Shown here piece after piece: positions 4,835-13,454 of a stretch of DNA of 17,499 bases. The DNA is from CAYQJS01 sp964417895 (GTDB taxonomy: Bacteria > Chloroflexota > UBA6077 > SHYK01). The first letter of the stretch is position 1. The number at the start of each line of letters is the position of its first letter. The notes under the pieces are model-generated. The model was not told where the DNA came from. It searched no databases and saw only the letters and a list, made by a program, of their open reading frames with translations. The position numbers were made by a program, and so were the translations under genes. Location: positions 1 through 17,499 of the forward strand of contig CAYQJS010000077.1 of NCBI GenBank assembly GCA_964417895.1, in the 5' to 3' direction.

Positions 4835-7800
4835 GTGAACGAGGCAGAGTTGCTTGCAACGATCGAGGAGGCGGCGCGGCTCGGCCTGACGCGACTGGAC
4901 CTGTCTTTCAAAGGGATCACCGGTATCCCGACTGCCATGAGTCAGCTCACGAGCCTGACCTCACTCCGGTAACCGGCTAACAGCGCTGCCCGAATCCATC
5001 GGCGACCTCACGCGTCTGACGTTGCTCAACCTTCGGCGGCTCCAGCTAGTGGAGCTGCCGGACTCTATCGGCCAACTTACCCGCTTGACCTCGCTCGACC
5101 TCAGAGACAATGAGCTGGCGGCGCTGCCCGAGTCTATCGGCCAGCTCACCGGCCTGATCTCGCTCGACCTCAGGAACAATCAGCTGATGGCCCTGCNNNN
5201 NNNNNNNNNNNNNNNNNNNNNNNNNNNNNNNNNNNNNNNNNNNNNNNNNNNNNNNNNNNNNNNNNNNNNNNNNNNNNNNNNNNNNNNNNNNNNNNNCCGA
5301 GTCCATCGGCCAGCTCGCCAGCTTGACGTCGCTCGACCTCATGAGCAATCAGCTGACGGCGCTGCCCGAGTCCATCGGCCAGCTCACCACATTGACGTCG
5401 TTCAATCTCATGAGCAATCAGCTAACGGCGCTGCCCGAGTCTATCGGCCAGCTCACCAGCCTGACGTTGCTCAACCTTACGGACAATCAGCTGACGGTGC
5501 TGTCCGAGTCCATCGGCGAGCTCACCAGCCTGACGTCGCTCTACCTCATGCGCAATAAGCTGACAACCCTGCCCGAGTCCATCGGCGAGCTCACCAGCCT
5601 GACGGCGCTCTACCTCATGCGCAATAAGCTGACAACCCTGCCTGAGTCCATCGGTGAGGTCACCAGCCTAGGGTTGCTCGACCTCAGGGATAATCAGCTG
5701 ACGGCGCTGCCCGGGTCCATCGGCCAGCTCACCGGCCTGACGTCGCTCTACCTCACGGGCAACTACCTGACGGCGCTGCCCGAGTCCATCGGCCAGCTCA
5801 CCAGCCTGACCTCCCTCGACCTTTCGGACAATTCGTTGACAGCGCTGCCCGAGTCCGTCGGCCAGCTCACCGGCCTGATGTCGCTCCACCTCATACGCAA
5901 TCAGCCGAAGGCCCTGCCCGAGTCCATCGGCCAGCTCGCCAGCTTGACGTCGCTCGACCTCATGAGCAATCAACTGACAGCGCTGCCCGAGTCCATCGGC
6001 CAGCTCACCAATCTGACGTCGCTCGACGTCAGGAACAATCAGCTAAGGGCGCTGCCTGAGTCCATCGGCCAACTCACCGGCCTGCGGTCGCTCGACCTCA
6101 GGAACAATCAGCTAACGGCGCTGCCCGAGTCCATCGGCCAGCTCAACGGCCTCACGTCGCTCTACCTCAGGAACAACCAGCTGACAGCGCTGCCCGAGTC
6201 CATCGGCCAGCTCACCGGCCTCACGTCGCTCGACCTCAGGAACAACCAGCTGACAGCGCTGCCCGAGTCCATCGGCCAGCTCACCGGCCTCACGTCGCTC
6301 GACCTCAGGGACAATCAGCTGACGGCGCTCCCCGAGTCCATCGGAAAGCTCACTGGCCTGACGTCGCTCGACCTTACGGACCATCGGCTGAGGACGCTGC
6401 CCGAGTCCATCGGCGAGCTCACCCGCCTAGCGTTGCTCGACCTCAGGGACAATCAGCTGACGGCGCTGCCCGAGTCCATTGGCCAGCTCACCAGCCTGAC
6501 GTCTCTCGACCTTTCGGACAATTTGCTGACGGCGCTGCCCGAGTCCATCGGCCAGCCCACTCGCCTGGCGTCGCTGGACCTCAGCGACAATCAGCTGACG
6601 GAGCTGGCCGAGTCCATCGGCCAGCTCACCAGCCTGACGTCTCTCGACCTTTCGGACAATTTGCTGACGGCGCTGCCCGAGTCCATTGGCCAGCTCACCA
6701 GCCTGATGTCTCTCGACCTTTCGGGCAATCAGCTCACGGTTTTGCCAGAGAGCATGGCCAAGCTCACGGCGCTACACCGCCTCTTTCTTCATGGCAACGC
6801 CGCGCTGGGCCTGCCACCGGAGGTGCTCGGCCCCACCAATGACGATGGCGACAGGCGCCGCGCTAGTCCCGAGGACCCCGCCCGGATTCTCGATTACTAC
6901 TTCCGCGTCCGCCGCGGGCGCAGACCTCTGAACGAGGCGAAACTGATCCTCCTGGGGCATGGCAACGTAGGCAAAACGTCTCTCGTAAACCGGCTCGTCC
7001 ATGGTACGTTCGACAAAGACGAGAAGAAGACCGAGGGTATCAAGATCACGCAGTGGCCCATCCGCCTGCATGACACGGAGGACGTGCGGCTCCACATCTG
7101 GGACTTCGGCGGCCAGGAGATCATGCACGCCACCCACCAGTTCTTCCTCACCCAGCGGAGCGTGTACCTGCTGGTGCTCAACGGCCGCCAGGGCCACGAG
7201 GACGCGGACGCCGATTACTGGTTGAGCCTCGTCAAGAGCTTCGGCGAGGACTCACCCGTCATCGTCGTGCTGAACAAGATCAAGGAGCAGCCATTCGACC
7301 TGAATCGGGGCGCCCTGACGCAGAAATTCCCGGCCGTCCGCGCCTTCATCACCACCGACTGCGAAGATGGAACGGGCATCGACGATCTGCGGGCAGCGAT
7401 CGAGCGCGAAACGGACCGGCTCGATCATCTCCGCGACGCCTTTCCGTCCAACTGGTTCAGCATCAAGGACCGGCTCGCGGGCATGCAGGACAACTACCTG
7501 ACCCTGGACCGGTTCAGGGAGATCTGCCGGGAGCACGGCGAGGCGGACCTGGAGGCGCAGGACTCGCTCGTCATCTACCTACGCGACCTGGGGATCGCCC
7601 TGAACTACAAGGACGACCCTCGGCTTCGGGACACCCACGTGCTGAATCCTCACTGGGTCACCAGCGGAATCTACGCCATCCTCAACTCGGAGGCCGTGGC
7701 GCGGCAAGAAGGCGAGCTGCGCGTGGCTGACCTTGCCACCATCCTCGATCCCGGCCAGTATCCGCGGGAGCGGCACGGCTTCCTGTTGGAGCTGATGCGG

Positions 7801-8832
7801 AAGTTCGAGCTGTGCTTCGGGTTTCCCGAAGACGAGGGCCGTTACTTGATCCCAGAGCTGCTCGATAAACAGCAACCGGCCCAAGCCGAGGACTTCAAGT
7901 CAGAGGAATGCCTCAATTTCCAGTACCAGTATCCAGTCTTGCCTGAGGGGCTCCTGCCACGGTTCATCGTCCGCACGTACGTGCTGAGCCGTAGCAGGCC
8001 ACGGTGGCGCACAGGCGTGATCCTGGCTTTCGAAGACACTTCCGCGCTGGTGAAGGCCGACGCGCAGGACAAACGCGTCCACATTGCCGTGGCGGGTCCA
8101 GCCTCACGCCGACGCGAGCTCTTGGCGATCATCCGGTCCGATCTCGAGCACATCCACAGTAGCTTCGCGTTCGAGCCTCGGGAGATGGTCCCTCTGGCGG
8201 GACATCCCGACGCGCTGGTTCCCTACGAAGATCTGCTGGTCCGCGAAAAGGCCGGCCAGAGGGAGTACAGTGAAGTGGTTGCTGGTGGCCTGGTCGTCGT
8301 AAACGTCGAAGATGCCCTCAACGGTGTCGATTTGCAGGGGACACGGAGGCCGGCTCGGCCAACGGAGGCGGCGAGTCCTGCGCTCCGGCTGTTCTACAGC
8401 TACTCCCACAGGGACGAGGAGTTGCGCGACGAGCTGGAGAAGCAGCTAACGCTGTTGAAGCGCCAAGGGCTGATCCAGCCATGGCACGATCGCAGGATCA
8501 CAGCCGGAAAGGAATGGAAGGGGGAGATCGACGCGCACCTGGAACAGGCCGACATCGTTCTTCTGTTGGTGAGCGCAGACTTCCTCGCCTCCGACTATTG
8601 CTACGACGTGGAGTGGAAACGGGCGAAGGCGCGGCACGATGCCGCCCAGGCCCGTGTGGTCCCGATTATCGTGCGGGACGTGAGCTGGCACTCGGCGCCA
8701 TTCGCCAAGCTTCAGGCGCTCCCGACGGACGGCAAGGCCGTCACCACGTGGGATAACAGGGACACGGCATGGCGGAACGTCGCCGAAGGCATCGAGGAGG
8801 TTGTCGTGGAGCTGCGGACTACCCACCGGTAA
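4835..8832 (+). CDS. LRR-Roc-COR-TIR protein (bacterial Roco with C-terminal TIR), interrupted in this assembly
   Basis: From GTG 4835 the protein opens with a helical cap (VNEAELLATIEEAARLGLTRLDLS), typical of bacterial Roco proteins. Leucine-rich repeats of 23 residues (ESIGQLTxLTSLDLxxNQLTALP) run to 6816. The Roc GTPase follows: P-loop GHGNVGKTS (6955-6981), switch II DFGGQE (7102-7119), NKIK (7273-7284). The COR domain spans about 7430-8230 (LNPHWVTSGIYAIL; LPEGLLPRFIVR). A TIR domain fills 8383-8800 (LRLFYSYSHRDEELRDELEKQL), with SADFLASDYCYDVEW placing the expected NADase glutamate at 8611-8613. The first frame stops at 4970; the repeat continues from 4968 in another frame, as if eight bases were lost at CTC/CGGTAACC. 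A 100-N gap at 5197-5296 follows. If those are assembly faults, the product is about 1,330 residues or more. TIR signalling or anti-phage defence is inference from domain content. Confidence 0.85.
4992..6816 (+). repeat. Tandem 69-base repeats encoding leucine-rich repeats
   Basis: Three units before the gap (from 4992, 5061 and 5130) and twenty-two after it (5299-6816) each encode a 23-residue LRR of the pattern LPESIGQLTxLTSLDLxxNQ. The period is exactly 69 bases with no indels. Many neighbours are nearly identical at the DNA level, for example the units beginning near 6127, 6196 and 6265, and the two LTSLTSLDLSDNLLTALP units near 6470 and 6610. This similarity suggests recent duplication or gene conversion rather than old divergence. 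Confidence 0.92.
5197..5296. other. Assembly gap of exactly 100 Ns inside the LRR array
   Basis: Exactly 100 Ns is a conventional scaffold gap of unknown length. The base before it (5196, C) and the two after it (5297-5298, CC) would together complete the CCC proline codon of the repeat. Joining the flanks directly keeps both frame and repeat phase. The true gap is therefore probably a multiple of 69 bases, possibly zero, and the frame change across the Ns is an artefact of their number. Confidence 0.95.
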
Positions 8833-8891
8833 TCAACTGGGGGAACCAAAACGGCTTCAACCGGATCGAGGCGGGCACGCACCGGCGCAGC

Positions 8892-8913
8892 CGAAGCCTG
8901 GGCGCACGCTTCG
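8892..8913 (+). terminator. Possible weak transcription terminator hairpin after the Roco gene
   Basis: CGAAGC (8892-8897) pairs with GCTTCG (8908-8913) around a ten-base loop, 60 bases after the Roco stop codon. There is no T-run after it, so intrinsic termination is doubtful. It sits between the Roco gene and the minus-strand pseudogene, where a terminator would be expected. Confidence 0.2.
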
Positions 8914-8939
8914 CCAGCCTGACACCCGCACGGCCGCAC

Positions 8940-9246
8940 CTATAGCACATCCCAGTCGTACGCGTTCCGGCTGTGCGTCCCGTAGAGCCGGCCCGAGTCG
9001 GCGCTCCGGCGAAGTCATCATGGAGCGCATTGACGCCCGCGCACGCCGGCACGACCGAGACCTCGTGGTTGAGCAGCATAATGGGCAGCTCGCCGAGCAT
9101 GATGTCCTGGATCTGCTTCATGATCGGCCCCCGGTCCTGCTCGCGCAGCGTCGTGTGGTACCGGTCGGCGAGCCGATCGAAGTCGCCGTTGCACTAGTGG
9201 CCGCGGGTTGTTGCCGCTGAAGCGGTTTTGCGCCGTCGGAGCGAGC
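8940..9246 (-). pseudogene. Decayed C-terminal fragment of a family 5 ABC substrate-binding protein
   Basis: Read on the minus strand, this stretch aligns base for base with the last 100 or so codons of the intact lipoprotein gene at 10222-11997, at well over 80% identity by eye, including the CTA (stop) at its end. The best-kept part is KQIQDIMLGELPIMLLNHEVSVV, against KQLQDIMLDELPILLLNYEVSVV in the intact protein. It is broken by a nonsense change (the Trp of HWCN became TAG, forward CTA at 9194-9196), an extra G near 9205 and a missing base near 9003. Homology ends abruptly at about 9246. It is a remnant of a second, tandem paralogue on the same strand, or of a partial duplication. Confidence 0.88.
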
Positions 9247-9506
9247 GCCGAAGCGGCAAAGAAAGAAGACGGCTAGCCGGGCAATTTGGGCAAGGCGGGC
9301 CCGCCCCTTGACGGCCGGGGCGGTGCCTTGGTGACCTAGCAGGCTGCTCAAAAGGCGAATGTACCAGAGCCTGTGTTGTCAACGGACGCTGAGACTCTTT
9401 GCTACAACAAGCATGGGGACGGGCTCTCGCACCAAGGGTGGGTCAACGCGGCGTCAGGGCAAGCGGAGTTGCTGCCCGAATTCTGCGAGACCGAGTGTGT
9501 AGCACT

Positions 9507-9785
9507 GTGAACACTGATCAGATGGTATTGACGGTTGTTCTTGGAACCTTAAGTTCGCTCCTTGCAGGTGGGCTCCTCTGGTTCTTTAGGCAGCGCGTAC
9601 GGGAAGCTCTAGCTGCTCTTGATTTATCTGCTGGTGCGGCGCTTGCATGGATGATGGCGTTTGTCATGCTGGTGGTAATCGTCGCGTTCACGTTCGCGGA
9701 CCGCGATGTTCCCGTATCGGTAACCACGGTCTTTGTTTTGCTTGTGGCTTGGCTTCTTGGTACGACTGTCTGGAGGCGACAATGA
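9507..9785 (+). CDS. Small three-helix membrane protein, unknown function
   Basis: From GTG 9507 the ORF encodes 92 residues with three hydrophobic segments: about 6-27 (MVLTVVLGTLSSLLAGGLLWFF), 43-63 (AALAWMMAFVMLVVIVAFTF) and 68-88 (PVSVTTVFVLLVAWLLGTTV). A basic and polar link RQRVREALAALD joins the first two, and the end is WRRQ. The frame is open upstream to 9399, but that part (arginine-rich, no hydrophobicity) looks non-coding, so GTG 9507 or ATG 9522 is preferred; neither has a good ribosome site. Many codons end in A or T, unlike the surrounding genes, which suggests acquired DNA. It points opposite to the flanking ABC-binding-protein genes and lies between the pseudogene and the intact copy. 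No family is recognised. Confidence 0.5.
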   Translation: MNTDQMVLTVVLGTLSSLLAGGLLWFFRQRVREALAALDLSAGAALAWMMAFVMLVVIVAFTFADRDVPVSVTTVFVLLVAWLLGTTVWRRQ

Positions 9786-10221
9786 GGCTGGTGATGTACG
9801 TAACGGATATCTTATAGGAGTCACCTGGGCTGGCGGACGGGGCAAGGCTAATGACCTAAAGACCAGGATTCGGGCTGCCTTATTGGGGAGATGATGTGGT
9901 AGATCGGGACCACAGGATCTAGCAAGAGGCTTACTGCTTGAAAGGGCAAGCTACCGAACGAGTGCAGCGACTGCCGGGCGGGACGGACTTCATTTCGCTG
10001 GGCGGCAGCGCAAAGTATCCGGCAGCGCGAGGAACTCGTGCGTAACCTTCGACGTTCAGGCCGAAACGAAGTGCCCCAGCCCCATCCAGGCGCGCCCCCA
10101 GGCCAGATTATTGCCAGCTACGCTCGTGCCGAAATGTGCGGAGGCGTGCTTCGGGCTATTCGCGGTCGCCCCCGGTCGCCCGGCGACGCTGGAGTAGCCA
10201 AAGACGCGCAGGTACCCGCAG
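9786..10221. other. 436-base stretch without a supported gene
   Basis: No ORF here has a convincing start, ribosome site or protein-like composition. The first 200 bases are poorer in G and C than the rest of the window and continue the base composition of the small membrane protein gene upstream. On the minus strand, 10056-10140 reads as SAHFGTSVAGNNLAWGRAWMGLGHFVSA before a stop, which looks protein-like and might be a gene remnant, but I could not assign it. No repeat or terminator was found. Confidence 0.5.
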
Positions 10222-11997
10222 CTACAGCACATCCCACTCGTGCGCGTTGCGACTGTACGTTCCGTAGAGCCGGCCCGAGTCGGCGCCTCCGGCGAAGTCC
10301 TCATGGAACGCGCTGACTCCCTTGCGCGCCAGCACGACGGAGACCTCGTAGTTGAGCAGCAGGATGGGCAGCTCGTCGAGCATGATGTCCTGGAGCTGCT
10401 TGATGATCGGCCCCCGGTCCGGCTCGCGGAGCGTCGTGTGGTACTGGTCGGCGAGTCGATCGAAGTCGGTGTTGCACCAGTGGCCGCGGTTGCTGCCGCT
10501 GAAGCGGTTCTGCGCCGTGGGAGCGAGGGAGCACTCCAGGCGGGTCAGGAGCACGTCCTCGTTGCCGCGGGCGGTGATCTCGGCGGCGGGGAACGACTGC
10601 CGATACTCGCGCTCGCGAACGCGCGCGGCGGGGATGACCAGCTCCTCCGTCTCCGCTCCGACGTGGCGCCACATATCGCTGATCACCGACAGCTTGCGCT
10701 CCTGGCCCTGAGTCGTCCACGTTGGGAGATGAACCCGGCCGCCGGCTGAATTGGCCAGCACCCCGTCACCGCCGCGTCGCCAGCCGGCTGCCTCGAATGT
10801 CGCAACGGCGCGGTTCGGGTCATACGGGTAGCGCTGCTTCCAGCCGTCTTTGACGAAGGAGTGGAGCGCGTTGTCCGGCGACAGCAGGGCGTACGCGGCC
10901 CTGTTGGGGATGCCGGCCAGCACCGCCTCCGCGTACGTCTCGCGGTCGATGGCGTAGTAGAGCGCCTGGCGCACGGAGCGGTCCAGCACCGCGGGCTGGA
11001 AACCGGCCGTGTTGCGGTCGAACTGGAAGGAGACGAACCAGGTCGGCCCGTTGGCGTACCACACCGACCCGCCGTCGCCGTGCTCCCACGTCTGCTTGAG
11101 CTGCGCGCCCTGCTCGATGGGCAGCGCGTTGTCGGTCGTGAGGTCGATGAGCCCGGACAGGATATTGGCCAGAAGCGTGTTGGGGTCGCCGTACTGCTTC
11201 ACCACGATGCGGTCGATCTTGGGTCGGCCCAGGAAGTAGTGGTCCACCGCGTCGAAGGTGGCCTCGACCCCGTGGAGCATGTCGACCAGCTTGAACGGGC
11301 CCACGTGCACGTACTCGGTCGTCCAGTAGGGGCGAGCCATGAACGCTTGGACGTCCTTCTGCTCGCCGACAATCGATCTGTAGTCCGACTCCAGCAAATG
11401 GGCGGGCAGCGGCCAGAACGGAGTGAGGCCGATGGCATCCGCCATGTAATAGGGCTCGCGCCACACGAGGACGAACGTATAGTCATCGGGCGCTGAAGCG
11501 GACTCCATCAGCTCCGACGGGCCGGGGTCCACGATGGGCAGCGATCGATCGCGCGTCAGGTTGAAGGTGAAAATCAGGTCGCGAGCGGTGAGGGGAGCGC
11601 CATCGGCCCAGCGAACGTCGTGGCGCAGCTGGTACGTGGCGATCATCCGCCCGTCATCAGTGAGGCGCAGGCCGCCGTTGTCGAGGCTGGGCTGCTCGGC
11701 CAGCAGACGCGGGATGGGGCGGCCGGTGGTCTTGTCGGCGGTGAAGAGAGCCTGGGAGTGGATCTCGATGTAGCCGAGGCCGCCCCCGGCAAGCGTGGCG
11801 GCGGCGGAGATGGAGAACCCGTCGAGGATGGTGCGCAGCCCCAGGTTGAGAACCTTCTTGCGCCCACTTGGCTGCGCCGATGCCCCGCCGGCGTCCGGGC
11901 CGCGCGACGATGGAATCGGCGGGGCGCAGGCCGCAGCGATGACTCCAGCCAGCACGGCCAACACGACGACGCGGAAGAGAAACGCCTGTCGAACCAT
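10222..11997 (-). CDS. Family 5 ABC-transporter substrate-binding lipoprotein
   Basis: The 591-residue protein starts with a lipoprotein signal (MVRQAF..VVVLAVLAGVIAAAC, lipobox cysteine C24) and a Ser/Gly/Pro-rich linker, so it should be anchored outside the membrane. The mature part has the SBP_bac_5 layout for peptides, nickel or other oligo-solutes: an early ...LFTADKTTGRPIPRLLAEQP... strand, TYQLRHDVRWADGAPLTARDLIFTFNL (the family's signature block), and late DRSVRQALYYAIDRETY and QDIMLDELPILLLNYEVSVV. GGAGG lies eight bases before the ATG at 11997 (minus strand). No permease or ATPase genes are nearby, so it is an orphan binding component in this window. A broken copy of its 3' end lies 1 kb away. 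The ligand is not predictable. Confidence 0.9.
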   Translation of the reverse strand: MVRQAFLFRVVVLAVLAGVIAAACAPPIPSSRGPDAGGASAQPSGRKKVLNLGLRTILDGFSISAAATLAGGGLGYIEIHSQALFTADKTTGRPIPRLLAEQPSLDNGGLRLTDDGRMIATYQLRHDVRWADGAPLTARDLIFTFNLTRDRSLPIVDPGPSELMESASAPDDYTFVLVWREPYYMADAIGLTPFWPLPAHLLESDYRSIVGEQKDVQAFMARPYWTTEYVHVGPFKLVDMLHGVEATFDAVDHYFLGRPKIDRIVVKQYGDPNTLLANILSGLIDLTTDNALPIEQGAQLKQTWEHGDGGSVWYANGPTWFVSFQFDRNTAGFQPAVLDRSVRQALYYAIDRETYAEAVLAGIPNRAAYALLSPDNALHSFVKDGWKQRYPYDPNRAVATFEAAGWRRGGDGVLANSAGGRVHLPTWTTQGQERKLSVISDMWRHVGAETEELVIPAARVREREYRQSFPAAEITARGNEDVLLTRLECSLAPTAQNRFSGSNRGHWCNTDFDRLADQYHTTLREPDRGPIIKQLQDIMLDELPILLLNYEVSVVLARKGVSAFHEDFAGGADSGRLYGTYSRNAHEWDVL

Positions 11998-12056
11998 TTC
12001 TGCTACCTCCGTGGAAAACTCGTGACTGAGCCTACCTGAGCCAGCCGCCGTTGGCC

Positions 12057-12062
12057 ATTATA
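12057..12062 (-). promoter_or_regulatory. Possible -10 box for the substrate-binding lipoprotein
   Basis: On the minus strand this is a perfect TATAAT, 60 bases before the ATG at 11997, in the only AT-rich patch of the intergenic region. No good -35 hexamer stands 16-18 bases upstream; that position falls in the dispersed repeat at 12063-12143, whose edge touches this box. Confidence 0.35.
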
Positions 12063-12143
12063 AGATCGCCGAAGTTCGTGATCCTGGGACCGCGGGTAGG
12101 TCACCCTCTCCCTCGCCCTCCCCCGTCGAGGGGGAGGGAAGAA
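12063..12143. repeat. Dispersed repeat, copy A, ending in a 9-bp palindrome
   Basis: About 81 bases, matching 15981-16060 at roughly 80-85% with a single one-base gap. It ends in a perfect stem: CCCTCCCCC (12116-12124) and GGGGGAGGG (12130-12138) around GTCGA. It fills most of the space between the start of the lipoprotein gene and the 3' end of the MDR gene; both are on the minus strand, so the palindrome may also act as a terminator for the MDR transcript. Confidence 0.8.
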
Positions 12144-12151
12144 TCATGCCC

Positions 12152-13105
12152 TCATTCCAGACGGAGGACAGCTTTTCCGGCATAGCCGCGATCAAGAAGC
12201 TGCTGTGCGACCTCACCCACGCGTGTCCACGGAGCCTCGACGGAGATATAAGGGCGGAGGTGTCCCCCGGCTACCAGATTGGCGAGGATCGCCAGGCCGA
12301 CTCCCGCGGACTCGGTGCCGAGCTCGGGGAAGAGGTAGAGCCCGTAAAAGGTGTGTGGGCCGTTTCGGAAGAAGTCGCCGGTATTGAACGTGATGGTCCG
12401 GTTGCCCGACGCCGCGCCGTACTGCACGCAGATGCCACCCGGCCCCAGCGCCGAGAGAGCCGAGCTCAGGACCGTACCCCCCACCGCATCAACCGCCAGG
12501 TGATAGGGACCATAGGTCCCTATCTGCTCCCCGGTCGCGTCGACTACAACCTCGGTGGCGCCGCAGTCGCGCACCATCCCGATGTGCGTCTCGCGCCGTA
12601 TCTGGGCAACGACGGTCGCACCCGCGTGCCGCGCCAGTTGAACGGCGAGGTGCCCAACCCCACCGGCGGCGCCGGTTATGAGCACACGCTGGCCCACGAG
12701 CGCTCCGCCCTTCCGCAGAGCATGAAGGGCAGTGAGCCCCGCCACCGGCAGTGTGGCAGCTTGCTCGAGGGTGACGCCGTCCGGCAGCATCGCAAGCGAA
12801 GTCACCGGCACGGCGATCAGCTCCGACCACGAATTCGCCGATGGGCGCGCCAGGCCGACTACGCGGGCACCGGCGGCGGGACCGGAACCATCGCCGGCAG
12901 CCGCTTCGACGATCCCGGCGAAGTCACCGCCGATGCGGCTGTCGGCGGGCGCTTCCTGCGCGCGGCGCACTTCGCCGGGGTTGAGAGACACGGCCCGCAC
13001 TCGAACGAGCGCCTCAAACGGTCCCGGGGTGGGCGCCTGGACCTCTTGCACTGACAAGCGACCAGTCACTTCTGGATCGACAATCACCGCTCGGATCGTG
13101 GCCAC
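12152..13105 (-). CDS. MDR-superfamily NAD(P)-dependent oxidoreductase (quinone-oxidoreductase-like)
   Basis: The 317-residue cytosolic protein has the GroES-like N-terminal domain (residues 1-110: AVSLNPGEVRRAQ...RIGGDFAGIVEAA) and a Rossmann domain with GAAGGVGHLAVQLARHAGATVVA (glycine motif 145-151), both characteristic of medium-chain reductases. The cysteines that bind zinc in alcohol dehydrogenases are absent, so a zinc-independent NADPH reductase of the quinone-oxidoreductase or enoyl-reductase type is likely. The substrate is unknown. The start is GTG 13105, with GGGAG six bases before it. It is divergent from the split TPP decarboxylase operon at 13455 across a 349-base spacer containing a large inverted repeat, so joint control is possible but not shown. 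Confidence 0.88.
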   Translation of the reverse strand: MATIRAVIVDPEVTGRLSVQEVQAPTPGPFEALVRVRAVSLNPGEVRRAQEAPADSRIGGDFAGIVEAAAGDGSGPAAGARVVGLARPSANSWSELIAVPVTSLAMLPDGVTLEQAATLPVAGLTALHALRKGGALVGQRVLITGAAGGVGHLAVQLARHAGATVVAQIRRETHIGMVRDCGATEVVVDATGEQIGTYGPYHLAVDAVGGTVLSSALSALGPGGICVQYGAASGNRTITFNTGDFFRNGPHTFYGLYLFPELGTESAGVGLAILANLVAGGHLRPYISVEAPWTRVGEVAQQLLDRGYAGKAVLRLE

Positions 13106-13454
13106 GGGTTGCTCCCTGGTAGAACCGGTTAGTGGGTCAGATGCTAAGCGGGCCAGTTGTCACGGACATCATCATTGCGTCGGTTGCGTCGTTCCGTAGG
13201 GCGGGGGCTTGTCCCCCGCCGCTAATCGCGCGAGCACCGAACGTGACGGCGCGGGACAAGCCCGCGCCCTACCGGACGAACAGGCCACGCTCATGAGCCC
13301 TTCATCTCAATGCTATCGCACACTACGTCGAGCCTCGCGTCGTCGGGCATTCGTGCCGCATCATGAACCACGGTGATCATAAACTCTGGCGACACGATAA
13401 CCATAACCGTTGGCTGGACCGACGAGAACGAAAACATCACAGACGGGAGATCGT
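13106..13454. other. Divergent intergenic region between MDR gene and TPP decarboxylase operon
   Basis: It holds the 77-base inverted repeat described separately and, from about 13360, a less GC-rich stretch (GATCATAAACTC, CGATAACCATAACCG) that is the likeliest place for the decarboxylase promoter, though I see no convincing -35/-10 pair. A minus-strand ORF (13291-13488) overlaps the decarboxylase start and lacks a ribosome site; I do not call it a gene. Confidence 0.4.
13196..13272. repeat. 77-base element with 25-base inverted repeats
   Basis: The arms 13196-13220 and 13248-13272 are inverted copies matching at about 22 of 25 positions; each reads GTAGGGCG.GGGCTTGTCCC from its outer end. 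The 27-base centre (13221-13247) has no coding capacity. It resembles a short palindromic or MITE-like repeat unit; with its strong stem it could also end transcription from either side. Confidence 0.8.

Noticed and set aside
5668..6384. Minus-strand ORFs of about 90-100 residues across the LRR region
   Set aside because: They are the antisense of a periodic coding repeat; their own repetitiveness mirrors the plus-strand LRRs.
4992..6816. Regular repeat array considered as CRISPR
   Set aside because: Units are 69 bases without spacers, in frame throughout, and encode a classic leucine-rich repeat.
9295..9306. GGCGGGCCCGCC perfect 12-base palindrome
   Set aside because: In such GC-rich DNA this is expected by chance; there is no T-run or conserved neighbour to make it a terminator or operator.
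10056..10304. Minus-strand ORF ending GNNLAWGRAWMGLGHFVSA
   Set aside because: The end looks protein-like, but the upstream part overlaps the 3' end of the lipoprotein gene in another frame and no start or family is evident; noted only as a possible remnant.
12146..13054. 302-residue plus-strand ORF antisense to the MDR gene
   Set aside because: The minus-strand frame has clear MDR motifs and a ribosome site; the plus ORF is a GC-rich shadow and begins in the palindromic repeat.
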